A DNA stretch of 64,000 nt, taken from assembly GCA_016720655.1 (NCBI GenBank), contig JADKKE010000005.1, forward strand, positions 124,001-188,000, in the 5' to 3' direction. Made by a program: the position numbers and the translations under genes. Shown one piece after another: positions 1-9,201 of the stretch. Source of the DNA: Bacteroidota bacterium. Lineage in GTDB: Bacteria; Bacteroidota; Bacteroidia; AKYH767-A; 2013-40CM-41-45. Positions within the stretch are counted from its first letter, which is position 1. Every line of letters starts with the position of its first letter. The notes beneath the pieces are model-generated. The model was given only the letters and a program-made list of their open reading frames with translations, did no database searches and was not told the origin of the DNA.

Positions 1-830
1 CCGCTCGTATCATACTTGGCAATAAACATACTATTTTTCCCCAGGACAGAAACATTCGTTCCACTGAAATTCGCAGACTGCGTAATTGTTCCGGTTATAA
101 AAACATTTCCGCTTCCATCAAACGCAACACCCCGGCCTCTGTCCTCTTTCGTTCCGCCGGCTTTACGCACCCAAAGAATCGTACCATCCGAATTTGCTTT
201 GGCGAGATAAATATCATTGCTGTTACTGCTACTCGTCACATTCAGTGATCCAAAATTAGAATTTCCTGAAAAATAACCAGTGAGGTAACACATACCATTG
301 GGATCCACAGCAATCGCTTTTCCTTTATCGTCACCTGAACCACCCATTCTTTTTGCCCAAAGGAATGCACCATTACTTGAATATTTCGTAAAGAAAATAT
401 CATTGGCTCCCTGTACAGTTAGCGAATCACCCGGATTGAATCCTGCAGTTGTTTCAAATTCTCCTGTATGGTAGCTGTTATGTTCAGCATCGACTCCGAC
501 TCCCCAACTCACATCACCACCATTTCCTCCGGCATGCTTCACCCATTTCAGATTACCATCTGTGTCGTATTTACCGACAAGAATATCATGCTTCCCGTTG
601 GAATTAAGTGTTACATTTTCGAAAACTGAGGAATACTCAATTTGTCCGGAGACATATACATTTCCTGAATCATCTGAAGTAATTGCATTTCCGTATTCGA
701 AGCCTTGCGAGCTTCCTTGTTTGGCCCACAAGTAGGATTGAGCGGACGTCTGCTGTTCAAAGCAAAAAACAAATCCGCAAATGAGTAAAATTAAGGCAAG
801 GGGGGAGTACTGCTTTTTCATAGGTTTCAT
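1..830 (-). CDS. SBBP-repeat beta-propeller secreted protein, partial (C-terminus beyond the left edge)
   Basis: The minus-strand frame stays open from an ATG at 830 (or 821, in frame) to the window edge, about 276 codons. The N-terminus reads MKKQYSPLALILLICGF and ends near TSAQS, a normal signal peptide. The rest is built of repeats of about 50-60 residues with the pattern GN-V-ITG...F....G.D.FVAKYD..G...W.K..GG, for example DILVGKYDTDGNLKWVKHAG and IYLAKANSDGTILWVRKAGG. This is the SBBP (beta-propeller) repeat family, which is common in surface proteins of Bacteroidota, often with a C-terminal T9SS sorting domain. That end is outside the window, so secretion by T9SS is inference. The function is unknown; propellers of this type usually serve in binding. 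The start at 821 gives the tighter signal peptide. Confidence 0.8.
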   Translation of the reverse strand, partial: MKPMKKQYSPLALILLICGFVFCFEQQTSAQSYLWAKQGSSQGFEYGNAITSDDSGNVYVSGQIEYSSVFENVTLNSNGKHDILVGKYDTDGNLKWVKHAGGNGGDVSWGVGVDAEHNSYHTGEFETTAGFNPGDSLTVQGANDIFFTKYSSNGAFLWAKRMGGSGDDKGKAIAVDPNGMCYLTGYFSGNSNFGSLNVTSSSNSNDIYLAKANSDGTILWVRKAGGTKEDRGRGVAFDGSGNVFITGTITQSANFSGTNVSVLGKNSMFIAKYDTS

Positions 831-1048
831 TATGGCTCTAAAAACGGACAGAATAGCAGTATGGTTAGTACAAAATCATCCTTGATCTGACGGTTTTATT
901 ACAAAAAGATCAGAATTAATCTCAAAATCATAAATCAAGTGCCCAAATTCAAGTGTTGAGTGATTTTAAAAAAACGAAAAGAAGATTATTGAAATAACCT
1001 TACACTTATTTTACACTTTGAAAAAACCAAGGAATATAATTACTTCAA

Positions 1049-1714
1049 CTATTGCGGGCGAATTGTATACAAATTCACCTTCGTCTTCAATTGATGCCTG
1101 ATCACATTCATCGCAGTAGAATGTACCTCAAACTTTTGCTTTTTTAATTCCGAAAAAAAAGTCTGAGCAAATGCTCTGTTTGGCTCTGCCATCAACAGAC
1201 AGCCACCGGGCTTCACCAACACACGGAAAGCCAGCATCAAGTCTGCAAAAGCTTTTGTTTCATACGCTACGTCTGCAGCAAGAACCAAATCCGCCGCAAA
1301 TGCAGAATCCGATTTCCTCCAGTCAAGGATTTTAAATGCAGCTTTTGCTGTGTTGTTCAATTTCCAATTGTGTTCAGCAAAAACAAGAGGCTCTTGCATG
1401 TAATCAGTGAGCACGACATCTCCTCCTAATTTACCTGCAACTATACCGGGCAAACCAAGTCCGCATCCAATTTCCAAAACATTCATTCCGGGTTTTATAA
1501 TTGCAGACTGGATAAGGAAATGTGACAGTCCAATTGCAGAAGGCCATAAGTCAGCCCAATAAGGAATGCGTTCATCCTGAACATCGGGATGATTATCGTC
1601 TTTTTTAACCAATTCATTGAAAAGAAAATCCACATCGGAAATAATATCCATGGTTATGGAAAATCCGGAGAACAGAAGTTCTTCTCTTTGAGTAGGATAT
1701 TTGGAAGGAAGCAA
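1049..1714 (-). CDS. Class I SAM-dependent methyltransferase, Methyltransf_16/METTL-like
   Basis: This 221-aa cytoplasmic protein has a Rossmann methyltransferase core. Motif I is LEIGCGLGLPG at residues 80-90, an acidic ribose-binding position follows in VVLTDY (about D104), and LVLAADVAYE is the post-motif strand near residues 143-152. The upstream block RIPYWADLWPSAIGL is typical of the METTL/Nnt1-like protein-lysine methyltransferase group (Methyltransf_16), whose members methylate lysines in proteins such as ETF-beta or elongation factors. The real substrate here is not known. No ATG precedes the conserved N-terminal block; the frame begins with TTG at 1714, and the first ATG (1651) would cut into conserved sequence, so a TTG start is likely. 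It lies 63 bp downstream of the FG-GAP gene on the same strand, and its own promoter is not evident. Confidence 0.8.
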   Translation of the reverse strand: MLPSKYPTQREELLFSGFSITMDIISDVDFLFNELVKKDDNHPDVQDERIPYWADLWPSAIGLSHFLIQSAIIKPGMNVLEIGCGLGLPGIVAGKLGGDVVLTDYMQEPLVFAEHNWKLNNTAKAAFKILDWRKSDSAFAADLVLAADVAYETKAFADLMLAFRVLVKPGGCLLMAEPNRAFAQTFFSELKKQKFEVHSTAMNVIRHQLKTKVNLYTIRPQ

Positions 1715-1777
1715 AAATGCTGGTTTAGGAATTCAAACAATTCAACTTACACCGCGGATGGAAACATTGAAGCCTGT

Positions 1778-4018
1778 TTAATGAAGGACAATAAATTTAG
1801 CCGTTGTGAAAGGAGATCCTTGCTCAGGACAAATAAAATAAATTCCGGCCGGAAATTCACTGACGTTGATGATGGCTTCTCTTCCTGAAAAAATTCGGGA
1901 AGAGATAATACGTCCAAGCATATCTTTAATTGTAAATGGAATATTCACATGTCGAAACTGATCCTTCCATTGCAAAATTACTTCCTGAGAAGCCGGAACG
2001 GGATAGATCACCAGTTCTTTATGCACTTCAGTTTCATTGATTGCAGATGTCGGGTCTATTTGTAAAAAGATCTGTGCTCCGCCGCCATACAATCCATACA
2101 CCAGATCCAGATAAGGATCGTTGTTAAGATATCCGCCGCTGACTGTCATATGAAAACTATATTTGTTCCCCTGTACTTTGGAAAGCAAAGTATCTTCAAG
2201 CGTAAACGATCCATTCAGGTTTCCATCAATATTCGAATATAAAAACACCTTCCCCTGCATAGAGGATACAATCAATCGAAATGTTCCATCATCATCAAAA
2301 AGATACGGAACAGAATAGCCGTCAGGAAAACCGGTTGTCTGAACAACAATCCCACCCAATGTATCATTTGTTGGTAGGTTGCTGAAGAACGGTGTAGCGC
2401 TTGTTCCGATATTCTCATAGAAATTAATAAATCCGCTTTTTTCTCCGATCAGTAAATCGAGTTTGCCATCACGTGTAATGTCAGTCAATTGAGGCGCCGC
2501 AGTATTTCCTACATCGATTCCCATATACGCTGCTGCTGTATAGACAAACACAGCAACTTGTCCCGGACCGGCAGTATTGTTAAAGTAATACAGTTTTCCA
2601 TCATCAGAACCGATGAGTAAATCTACATCAAGGTCTCCGTCCAAATCTCCGAAGGCAGGAATTAAAGGAGGAGCCAGCGAAAATGCGACAACACCTGCAT
2701 AATCTCTTGTCACGAATTCGAATGCCGGAGATGTAGGTGTTCCGTTGTTATGATAATAGGCAAGTCCGGATTCAACATTTCCTCCACCAATCGATAAGGA
2801 TTTGTAACCAATAATCAGATCCTGAAGTCCGTCCGCATCCGCATCAAAAAAAACAGGAGCTGCGCCTTCACCAAAGTCTATCATTTCATGTTGAAGAAAA
2901 TCATTTTGATGCACGTCAAAAATGGGAATTGAATTGGTGCCATTGTTTCGATAAAACAAAACTCCATGTTTATTCTCAAACTCCCGATTCCCAACCAACA
3001 AATCTTTTTTTCCATCATGATCTGCATCCGCATAAGCATGGGTTGTGAAGGATGTCATTACTGCCGGAGTATTGTAAGAAGGAAACAATGTATCCTCTGA
3101 AACCATTTGTGCCAATTGATTTGTTCCTCCATTAATGATCAACAAACTATTCGTTGCCTGCGAATCACCAACGAGCAGATCCTTATCACCATCTCCATCA
3201 ATGTCAATTGTATAGCCTTGCGCATAGGTATCGTCTCTTCGCGCAATCGTCGGCTCATACAATTCCGGCGGAACATTTTGATTCATGGTGCAGGAAGAAT
3301 TATACGTCCCAACCGCTACATTCGAATACAGTCCGGAACGCAAGGCAAACCTGCCCCAGGCATACGTTTCCAAAGCATACTTATTAATCGAATCACAAAC
3401 ACCAAATTGCTCCATGCTCAGGTTCTTGTAATACGCGAAAGAGCCCACACAAAAAAATTGCTGTCCGAGAATGTCCATGTCGCCATCGCCGTCAACATCA
3501 TCAAAATTTGGCATAAGAAATCCACTTGCCAAAATGTTTGAAAACGATCCTCCACCATAATCTGCTTTGATTTGATTTTCGACAAGAGTAAAAATCAATT
3601 GCCCGGATTGTGAATCATTCCTGTACTGCATGATCCCATTGTTATTCACCGGAACACTAAACAAATCCGGTTTCCCATCGCAGTTGTAATCGTACAAAAT
3701 TGCCCAGCCTCTCATTTCCGGAAATTGATCAGCGTATTCCGGGGCATAACGATAAGAATCGATACCGCCTGTACCTGTATTTACAAATGTCAGCACACGA
3801 TTGTTGGACATATCGAAGGCGAACAAATCGATTAGTCCATCCGCATTCAGATCTATTTCGGAAAATTTCGGAAAATTAATTCCACCTGCCCAGGGATATA
3901 GCAATTGGTGACCGGCGTCAACAACAGGAATAGAATCCGCAATTGCAAAATTCATTGGCTGTTGTGCAGATCCACCAAAAGCCGAAAGGAACAGACACAG
4001 GAAAGCGATTTTTCTCAT
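1778..4018 (-). CDS. FG-GAP/VCBS-repeat secreted protein with T9SS type A sorting domain
   Basis: This 746-aa protein begins with a signal peptide (MRKIAFLCLFLSAFGGSAQ). It then carries at least eight FG-GAP/VCBS-type repeats marked by calcium-binding loops such as DLNADGLIDL, DYNCDGKPDL, DVDGDGDMDI, DIDGDGDKDL, DADADGLQDL, DLDGDLDVDL and DITRDGKLDL. Such repeats fold into an integrin-like beta-propeller. The last 75 or so residues (ELVIYPVPASQEVILQW..., then GREAIINVSEFPAGIYFI) form a Por/T9SS type A sorting domain, so the protein should cross the outer membrane through T9SS and be anchored or released. Its ligand is unknown. It sits downstream of the triplicated genes, separated from them by an intrinsic terminator, so it probably has its own promoter. 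Confidence 0.88.
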   Translation of the reverse strand: MRKIAFLCLFLSAFGGSAQQPMNFAIADSIPVVDAGHQLLYPWAGGINFPKFSEIDLNADGLIDLFAFDMSNNRVLTFVNTGTGGIDSYRYAPEYADQFPEMRGWAILYDYNCDGKPDLFSVPVNNNGIMQYRNDSQSGQLIFTLVENQIKADYGGGSFSNILASGFLMPNFDDVDGDGDMDILGQQFFCVGSFAYYKNLSMEQFGVCDSINKYALETYAWGRFALRSGLYSNVAVGTYNSSCTMNQNVPPELYEPTIARRDDTYAQGYTIDIDGDGDKDLLVGDSQATNSLLIINGGTNQLAQMVSEDTLFPSYNTPAVMTSFTTHAYADADHDGKKDLLVGNREFENKHGVLFYRNNGTNSIPIFDVHQNDFLQHEMIDFGEGAAPVFFDADADGLQDLIIGYKSLSIGGGNVESGLAYYHNNGTPTSPAFEFVTRDYAGVVAFSLAPPLIPAFGDLDGDLDVDLLIGSDDGKLYYFNNTAGPGQVAVFVYTAAAYMGIDVGNTAAPQLTDITRDGKLDLLIGEKSGFINFYENIGTSATPFFSNLPTNDTLGGIVVQTTGFPDGYSVPYLFDDDGTFRLIVSSMQGKVFLYSNIDGNLNGSFTLEDTLLSKVQGNKYSFHMTVSGGYLNNDPYLDLVYGLYGGGAQIFLQIDPTSAINETEVHKELVIYPVPASQEVILQWKDQFRHVNIPFTIKDMLGRIISSRIFSGREAIINVSEFPAGIYFICPEQGSPFTTAKFIVLH

Positions 4019-4066
4019 ACAACAGATTTGAATGTGAAATTACGATTTGGCCACGGATGATTGCAT

Positions 4067-4115
4067 AAAAAAACCGGAAATCATTAACAAGTCTTTCCCC
4101 TGCTATGATTCCCGG
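4067..4115 (-). terminator. Rho-independent terminator after the first DUF7619-type gene
   Basis: An 11-bp inverted repeat, CCGGAAATCAT at 4074-4084 and its partner ATGATTCCCGG at 4105-4115, has one G-U-type wobble on the minus transcript. Read on the minus strand it is followed immediately by seven T (4073-4067). It lies 18 bp past the stop at 4133 and separates this gene from the FG-GAP gene. Confidence 0.75.
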
Positions 4116-4132
4116 CCCTTTCGATTGTCCGC

Positions 4133-6490
4133 CTAGCGGATCGCTATCATTCCGGAATGAGCTTCTCCGGTTCTTGTGTTTATCAACTGGAATAAATAGA
4201 GTCCGGATGCTAAATTTCCTCTATTTACAATGTATTTACTGGCGTTTGTAGAAATATTTAACACTTCCTTTCCGGAAACGTCAATTATCCGAAGCTGCAT
4301 TTTATCAGATTTGTCATTTTCAAATACTAGCTCCCCGGATTTTTCCATTGGATTCGGATGGAATCTGACCACATTATCTATTTCAATCCCATGATCCAAT
4401 CCAACAGGAATCTGATTCACCATCGTATTCCAGGTGATGTTCGTTTCAACCGCAGGGTTCAGATCAAAATAAATGAAAGCCTGATTTTCTATCCTCGTTG
4501 GATCGGGCAAACCAGCCATCGGATGAATACGGTAACGCACATACCCATGACTGTTCGGCTCATCCACAATACTGTCAGGCAGAAGAATATTATTGAACGT
4601 AAAAGTGACAGCACGATTGCTGTCGATTTGAACTTCAACAAGGTGGCTTGCTGCAATCAATTCAAATGATGTGAGATCAAGTGAAACATCAAGTGTATCC
4701 CGAATCATGACGATAAATGCTGTATCGTTCCCTGTGTTTTGAAAACGAATCAGGTAATCCAGAGAATCAGAAAGCAATGTATAATGCATGACATCGTCAA
4801 CACCTTCCGGCATCACAGATTTATCATTCGGATCGTACGAACAACGAACAATGCCTGCATACCTCGGACTGCTTTCGGAATATTGCACTACTCCAAGACC
4901 ATCCCGAACATCAATATGTGTATCATACCAGAAAGCTGAACCTGCACCCGGATTCAACATCGTAAGAGAAATGGATCTTGTTTCCATCGCCTGCAGATTA
5001 CTGAAGTTCCAGAAAGTTGTATCTCCATTCCAGGAATCACGCGGTGGATTCACATATCCAAAAATTATATTCGGACTATGAATCATGTGAATTGTACCCT
5101 GTGCGACAGTGTTGCTCCTGTTTGTATATGTGATGTACGATGTGGAATACTGGTTACAACGCATCCAGGCAGGATTGAAATAAATATTGGTGGTATAATC
5201 AGGAAGTGCTGATCGTAAACCAAAATCAAAACCACCCTGATTCCCGGTATTTGTAAATGTATAACTCGGCTGACTGGAAACTACATAAGCGCCGACTGAA
5301 GGAGTCCAGGCTGCAGTGTGGGTCCCAAGAGCAGCACCAAATCTGTAATCACCATTGGCATCCGTAAAAGCATAATAATTATCCGGCGTGAGGAAAATTT
5401 TTTGATTCGCGACCGGTAATTCACCTGTGTCAAACTGACCGTTGTTGTTTGCATCATAATATACATGACCGGTAAGAAAAGAAGGGGCAACGGTTACAGT
5501 AAGTACATTTTGAAGTACATTTTCCTGACCACTGGCATAGACAACCAGGTCATATATTCCAATAGGCATAGACAAGGGTAGCGCATACAAAAGCTGAACC
5601 CGGTTGGTATCCAGAATTGTGAACGCTGAATTATTGATGATGTCATAAGTACCAGCACTGGTTCTCCACAAACCGTAACTAACATTACCATTGGGGTTGG
5701 CCCCGGGGACAAACTGATCGCGGGAAACAACTATTGCATTCAACGTACCACCCTGGTATGCAGTTGATGGAGACATGCTTATTAATCCGGGAATACCACC
5801 GAAATCATATCCGGTCATGTTTGAACCGTTGAGAATCACATTAAATGTTGCGGAATCAGAATTTAAAATATAATGATTGTCATTACTCATTGAATTGTTA
5901 TACCAACGAACAGTATAATTTCCATTCATCACAGGGATACTATAATTTCCTGAAGAGTCTGTATAAACCAATCCATTACCCGTATTGACTCCGACATTTT
6001 GACCATAAATTCCAGGCTCACCGACATCGTAGGTTCCATTAAAATTTAAATCGTTATAAACTTTTCCTTGTATGAAGCCATCCGGCGGGGTAACAGTGAA
6101 ACATGCGGGTAAAGTGTAAACGGTTAAATTTGTTCCCCATACATTTATATCAGTGGTTGTGATCACCAAATCATAAACTCCTAATGTAGTAGTATCCCGC
6201 AGACTAAAAGACACTTCTGCTGTATCTGAGTTTATATACGTGCAGCCACTAAAATTATTACCAGCGTAATCCATAATCGGGATAACAACAGAACCTTGCT
6301 CGAGGTGAGCTTCATAAATATTTCCGCTCGGTGTCACTGAAGCCTGAAATAATGAACTCGATGTAATGTTGGTGGTAAGATAACCTTGACCGGCATATCC
6401 TGTTGCGGGATTCATACCTGTCAGCTGTGCATGTGTGGAAATAGTGAAGAGAAAAAGAATCAGCGTGAGCTTGTATCGGTTCTTAAACAT
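4133..6490 (-). CDS. Secreted SdrD_B-like / DUF7619-type protein with T9SS type A domain (paralogue 1 of 3)
   Basis: This 785-aa protein has a signal peptide (to about residue 21, ..STHAQL), an IPT-like N-terminal region (LTGMNPATGYAGQG), and two SdrD_B/carboxypeptidase-regulatory-like modules with calcium-loop sequences DLNFNGTYDVGEPG (about 145-160) and DANNNGQFDTGELPV. A large conserved C-terminal block follows, beginning near CSYDPNDKSVMPEG and running through GYVRYRIHPM and ENQAFIYFD; this matches the DUF7619 type of Bacteroidota surface proteins. The final 75 or so residues are a T9SS type A sorting domain (VRFHPNPMEKSGELVF ... GLYLFQLINT). It is the most divergent of the three tandem copies. 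The likely role is as a surface or matrix protein; binding partner unknown. Its own terminator follows. Confidence 0.85.
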   Translation of the reverse strand: MFKNRYKLTLILFLFTISTHAQLTGMNPATGYAGQGYLTTNITSSSLFQASVTPSGNIYEAHLEQGSVVIPIMDYAGNNFSGCTYINSDTAEVSFSLRDTTTLGVYDLVITTTDINVWGTNLTVYTLPACFTVTPPDGFIQGKVYNDLNFNGTYDVGEPGIYGQNVGVNTGNGLVYTDSSGNYSIPVMNGNYTVRWYNNSMSNDNHYILNSDSATFNVILNGSNMTGYDFGGIPGLISMSPSTAYQGGTLNAIVVSRDQFVPGANPNGNVSYGLWRTSAGTYDIINNSAFTILDTNRVQLLYALPLSMPIGIYDLVVYASGQENVLQNVLTVTVAPSFLTGHVYYDANNNGQFDTGELPVANQKIFLTPDNYYAFTDANGDYRFGAALGTHTAAWTPSVGAYVVSSQPSYTFTNTGNQGGFDFGLRSALPDYTTNIYFNPAWMRCNQYSTSYITYTNRSNTVAQGTIHMIHSPNIIFGYVNPPRDSWNGDTTFWNFSNLQAMETRSISLTMLNPGAGSAFWYDTHIDVRDGLGVVQYSESSPRYAGIVRCSYDPNDKSVMPEGVDDVMHYTLLSDSLDYLIRFQNTGNDTAFIVMIRDTLDVSLDLTSFELIAASHLVEVQIDSNRAVTFTFNNILLPDSIVDEPNSHGYVRYRIHPMAGLPDPTRIENQAFIYFDLNPAVETNITWNTMVNQIPVGLDHGIEIDNVVRFHPNPMEKSGELVFENDKSDKMQLRIIDVSGKEVLNISTNASKYIVNRGNLASGLYLFQLINTRTGEAHSGMIAIR

Positions 6491-6576
6491 AGTAATGGTC
6501 TAATTAAAAACTATTGAGAGGTCGTGCGATTCTATATCACATAAAATTCCAAAATCATGTTGTAAAAAAATGATTT

Positions 6577-6620
6577 GAAAAAAATGTTAATCAGGGGAAA
6601 CCATAATTTCCCCTGATTAA
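6577..6620 (-). terminator. Rho-independent terminator after DUF7619-type paralogue 2
   Basis: A perfect 14-bp inverted repeat, TTAATCAGGGGAAA (6587-6600) and TTTCCCCTGATTAA (6607-6620), encloses a 6-nt loop. On the minus strand it is followed by CA and then seven T (6584-6578). It lies about 20 bp past the stop of the gene at 6641. Confidence 0.85.
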
Positions 6621-6640
6621 CTTACCCTCCGATTGCCCGC

Positions 6641-9004
6641 CTAGCGGATCGTTATCTTACCCGCATGCATTTCTCCGCTCACTGAATTAATCAGCCTGAA
6701 GAAATATAATCCGCCTGACAGGTTGCCTTTATTCAAGGTGTAATTTTCGCTGCTCGTTGTTGTTCTCAACACTTCTTTTCCCGTAAGATCCACTAGCGTA
6801 ATGATCATCTTTTCAGATTTTTCATTCCGGAAAACAAACTGTCCGGTTTTATCCATTGGATTCGGATAGAATGTTACTGCATTGTCAATTTCAATCGCAT
6901 GATCCAAACCAACAGGAATCTGGTTCACCATCGTATTCCAGGTAATGTTCGTTTCGATCGCAGGATTTTGATCGAAATAAATGAAGGCCTGATTCTCGAT
7001 ACGTGTCGGATCAGGCAAATTAGCCATCGGATGAATACGGTAACGTACATACCCATGACTGTTCGGCTCATCCACGTTGCTGTCAGGAAGCAATATGTTA
7101 TTGTAAAGGAAAGTGACGGCACGATTACTGTCAATTTCTGTTTCTACACTATGACTTGATGCGATCAATTCGAAAGTGCTCAGATCGAGGGAGGCATCGA
7201 TTGTATCGCGAATAAAGACAGTGAATGCTGTATCATTTCCTGAATTCTGGAAACGAATTAAATATTCCAGCGAATCCGACAACAATGTGTAATGCATCAC
7301 ATCATCAACACCTTCCGGGGTAACAGCTTTGTCGTTGGGATCGTAGGAGCAACGTACAACAGTAGTAAAACGCGGACTACTCTCTGAATACTGCACTGCG
7401 GAAGTTCCGTCAGTCACATCAATATGTGTATCATACCAAATAGTATTTCCTACTCCCGGGTTCTGCATTGTCACCGAAATGGATCTAGTTTCCATCGGCT
7501 GCAGATTACTGAAGTTCCAGAAAGTTGTATCTCCATTCCATGAATCGCGCGGTGGATTTACATAGCCAAAAATCACATTCGGACTATGGATCATATAAAT
7601 TGTACCCTGAGCGACTGCATTACTACGATTCACGTAGGTGATATACGATGTGACGAATTGGTTGCAACGCATCCAGGCCGGGTTGAAATAAATATGTGTG
7701 GTATAATCCGGAAGATTAGAGCGCACACCGAAATCAAAACCACCCTGGTTTCCGGTATTTGTAAATGTATAACTGGGTTGACTGGACACAATAAATTGTC
7801 CGTTCGATTGTGTCCATGTTGCCGTATGGGTTCCTAGCACTGCACCGATAGTGTAATCACCATTTGCATCAGTGAAAGCAATGGCGTTGTCTGGAGTGAG
7901 GACAACCTTTTGTCCGGCAACAGGAATTTCACCTGTATCAAACTGTCCGTTGTTATTCGCATCATAATAAATATGACCGGTGAGATAGGATGGTGCAATT
8001 GTAATCTGCAATGCGTTAGCCAAAATCCAGTAGCCTGAAGTAACGCCACTGGTATAAATTCGGAGGGTGTATATTCCTGCAGGCAAAGACAAAGGGATCG
8101 CATACAAAAGCTGAACTCTGTTGGTGTCCAGTACTGTGTAGGCAGTCACTGTCAGGCTATAACTATAGCCGGTCGATTGGTTCACCAAACTAGAATAGGA
8201 GATATTGCCGTATGGATAAGTACCTGTTCTGAACAATGCTCTGGAATTAACTATCGCATTTAATGTCCCACCTTGAAAAGCACTGGATGGTGATACACTC
8301 AACAAGCCATCCTTGGCACCAAAATCATATCCGGTTTGATTGGCACTGTTCATTGTTACAGTATAGGATGCAGAATCTGAACTTAAGAGATAACTGATCC
8401 CGGAAGTTCTGTTCCAGGTAATTGTATAGATGCCGTTCATGACACCAAATGTGTAATCTCCATTTGCATCAGTTGTAGCACTTACATTACCCGGTGTCAG
8501 GGTAAGGTATTGCGATGTTAAAGGTGTTTCTCCTGTATCAAAGACACCATTTAGATTGGCATCAAAGTAAACTTTGCCGGAAATAAATCCATCCGGTGGC
8601 GTTATTGTAAATGATGCCGGAAGCGTATAGGTTTGAAGGTTGCTTCCTATAAATAAAGTATCTGTTGTAGTAACAACTAAATCATAAACACCGGGTACTG
8701 CAGTTCCGGGTATACTGAATTGCAAATTCATTGTATTTGGATCCGTCACGGTTACCGGATATGGAAAGTTCCAGATATTGTTCATGTCCGCGATGGTTAT
8801 CCTGTTCACACCTTGCTCAAGGTAGACTTCATAAATATTTCCTCCGGGAGAAATACTTGCTTGAAACAATCCGTTGGATGTGACAGTTGTCATTAGACTC
8901 GTTTGTGAAGCAAATCCTGTAGCCGGATTGATACTTGTCAATTGGGCATTTGCTGAAATTGCGAAGCAAAAAAGAACGAGTGTCGGGTAGAGTTTTTTAA
9001 ACAT
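6641..9004 (-). CDS. Secreted SdrD_B-like / DUF7619-type protein with T9SS type A domain (paralogue 2 of 3)
   Basis: This 787-aa protein has the same architecture as its neighbours: signal peptide (..AISANAQL), IPT-like N-terminus (LTSINPATGFASQT), SdrD_B-like modules with loops DANLNGVFDTGETPL and DANNNGQFDTGEIPV, a DUF7619-type block from CSYDPNDKAVTPEG, and a T9SS type A tail (VTFYPNPMDKTGQFVF). Its C-terminal third is almost identical to that of paralogue 3 in both protein and DNA, while the N-terminal half differs at many positions. That points to recent duplication or gene conversion of the 3' part. Each copy has its own terminator, so the three are probably transcribed separately. The family is known only as surface-exposed Bacteroidota proteins; function is not known. 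Confidence 0.85.
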   Translation of the reverse strand: MFKKLYPTLVLFCFAISANAQLTSINPATGFASQTSLMTTVTSNGLFQASISPGGNIYEVYLEQGVNRITIADMNNIWNFPYPVTVTDPNTMNLQFSIPGTAVPGVYDLVVTTTDTLFIGSNLQTYTLPASFTITPPDGFISGKVYFDANLNGVFDTGETPLTSQYLTLTPGNVSATTDANGDYTFGVMNGIYTITWNRTSGISYLLSSDSASYTVTMNSANQTGYDFGAKDGLLSVSPSSAFQGGTLNAIVNSRALFRTGTYPYGNISYSSLVNQSTGYSYSLTVTAYTVLDTNRVQLLYAIPLSLPAGIYTLRIYTSGVTSGYWILANALQITIAPSYLTGHIYYDANNNGQFDTGEIPVAGQKVVLTPDNAIAFTDANGDYTIGAVLGTHTATWTQSNGQFIVSSQPSYTFTNTGNQGGFDFGVRSNLPDYTTHIYFNPAWMRCNQFVTSYITYVNRSNAVAQGTIYMIHSPNVIFGYVNPPRDSWNGDTTFWNFSNLQPMETRSISVTMQNPGVGNTIWYDTHIDVTDGTSAVQYSESSPRFTTVVRCSYDPNDKAVTPEGVDDVMHYTLLSDSLEYLIRFQNSGNDTAFTVFIRDTIDASLDLSTFELIASSHSVETEIDSNRAVTFLYNNILLPDSNVDEPNSHGYVRYRIHPMANLPDPTRIENQAFIYFDQNPAIETNITWNTMVNQIPVGLDHAIEIDNAVTFYPNPMDKTGQFVFRNEKSEKMIITLVDLTGKEVLRTTTSSENYTLNKGNLSGGLYFFRLINSVSGEMHAGKITIR

Positions 9005-9141
9005 GTGAAAGCAGTTTGAAACAATGAATTATTGGGTGCTAAATTGGATTGAACATTTCAGAAAAATAAATTATCAGAATTAAACTGATATTATCAATTC
9101 ATTCAAATGATTTTATATTCTCCAATTGAAGAATTTAATGC

Positions 9142-9184
9142 AAAAAATGGAAATCAGGGAAAACCATAATTTCCCCTGATTTCC
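9142..9184 (-). terminator. Rho-independent terminator after DUF7619-type paralogue 3
   Basis: An 11-bp stem, GGAAATCAGGG (9149-9159) with CCCTGATTTCC (9174-9184), is followed on the minus strand by A and then six T (9147-9142). It resembles the terminator of paralogue 2 in sequence, including the shared CCATAA loop, so the terminators were duplicated together with the genes. Confidence 0.82.
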
Positions 9185-9201
9185 TAACTCCGATTGCCCG
9201 C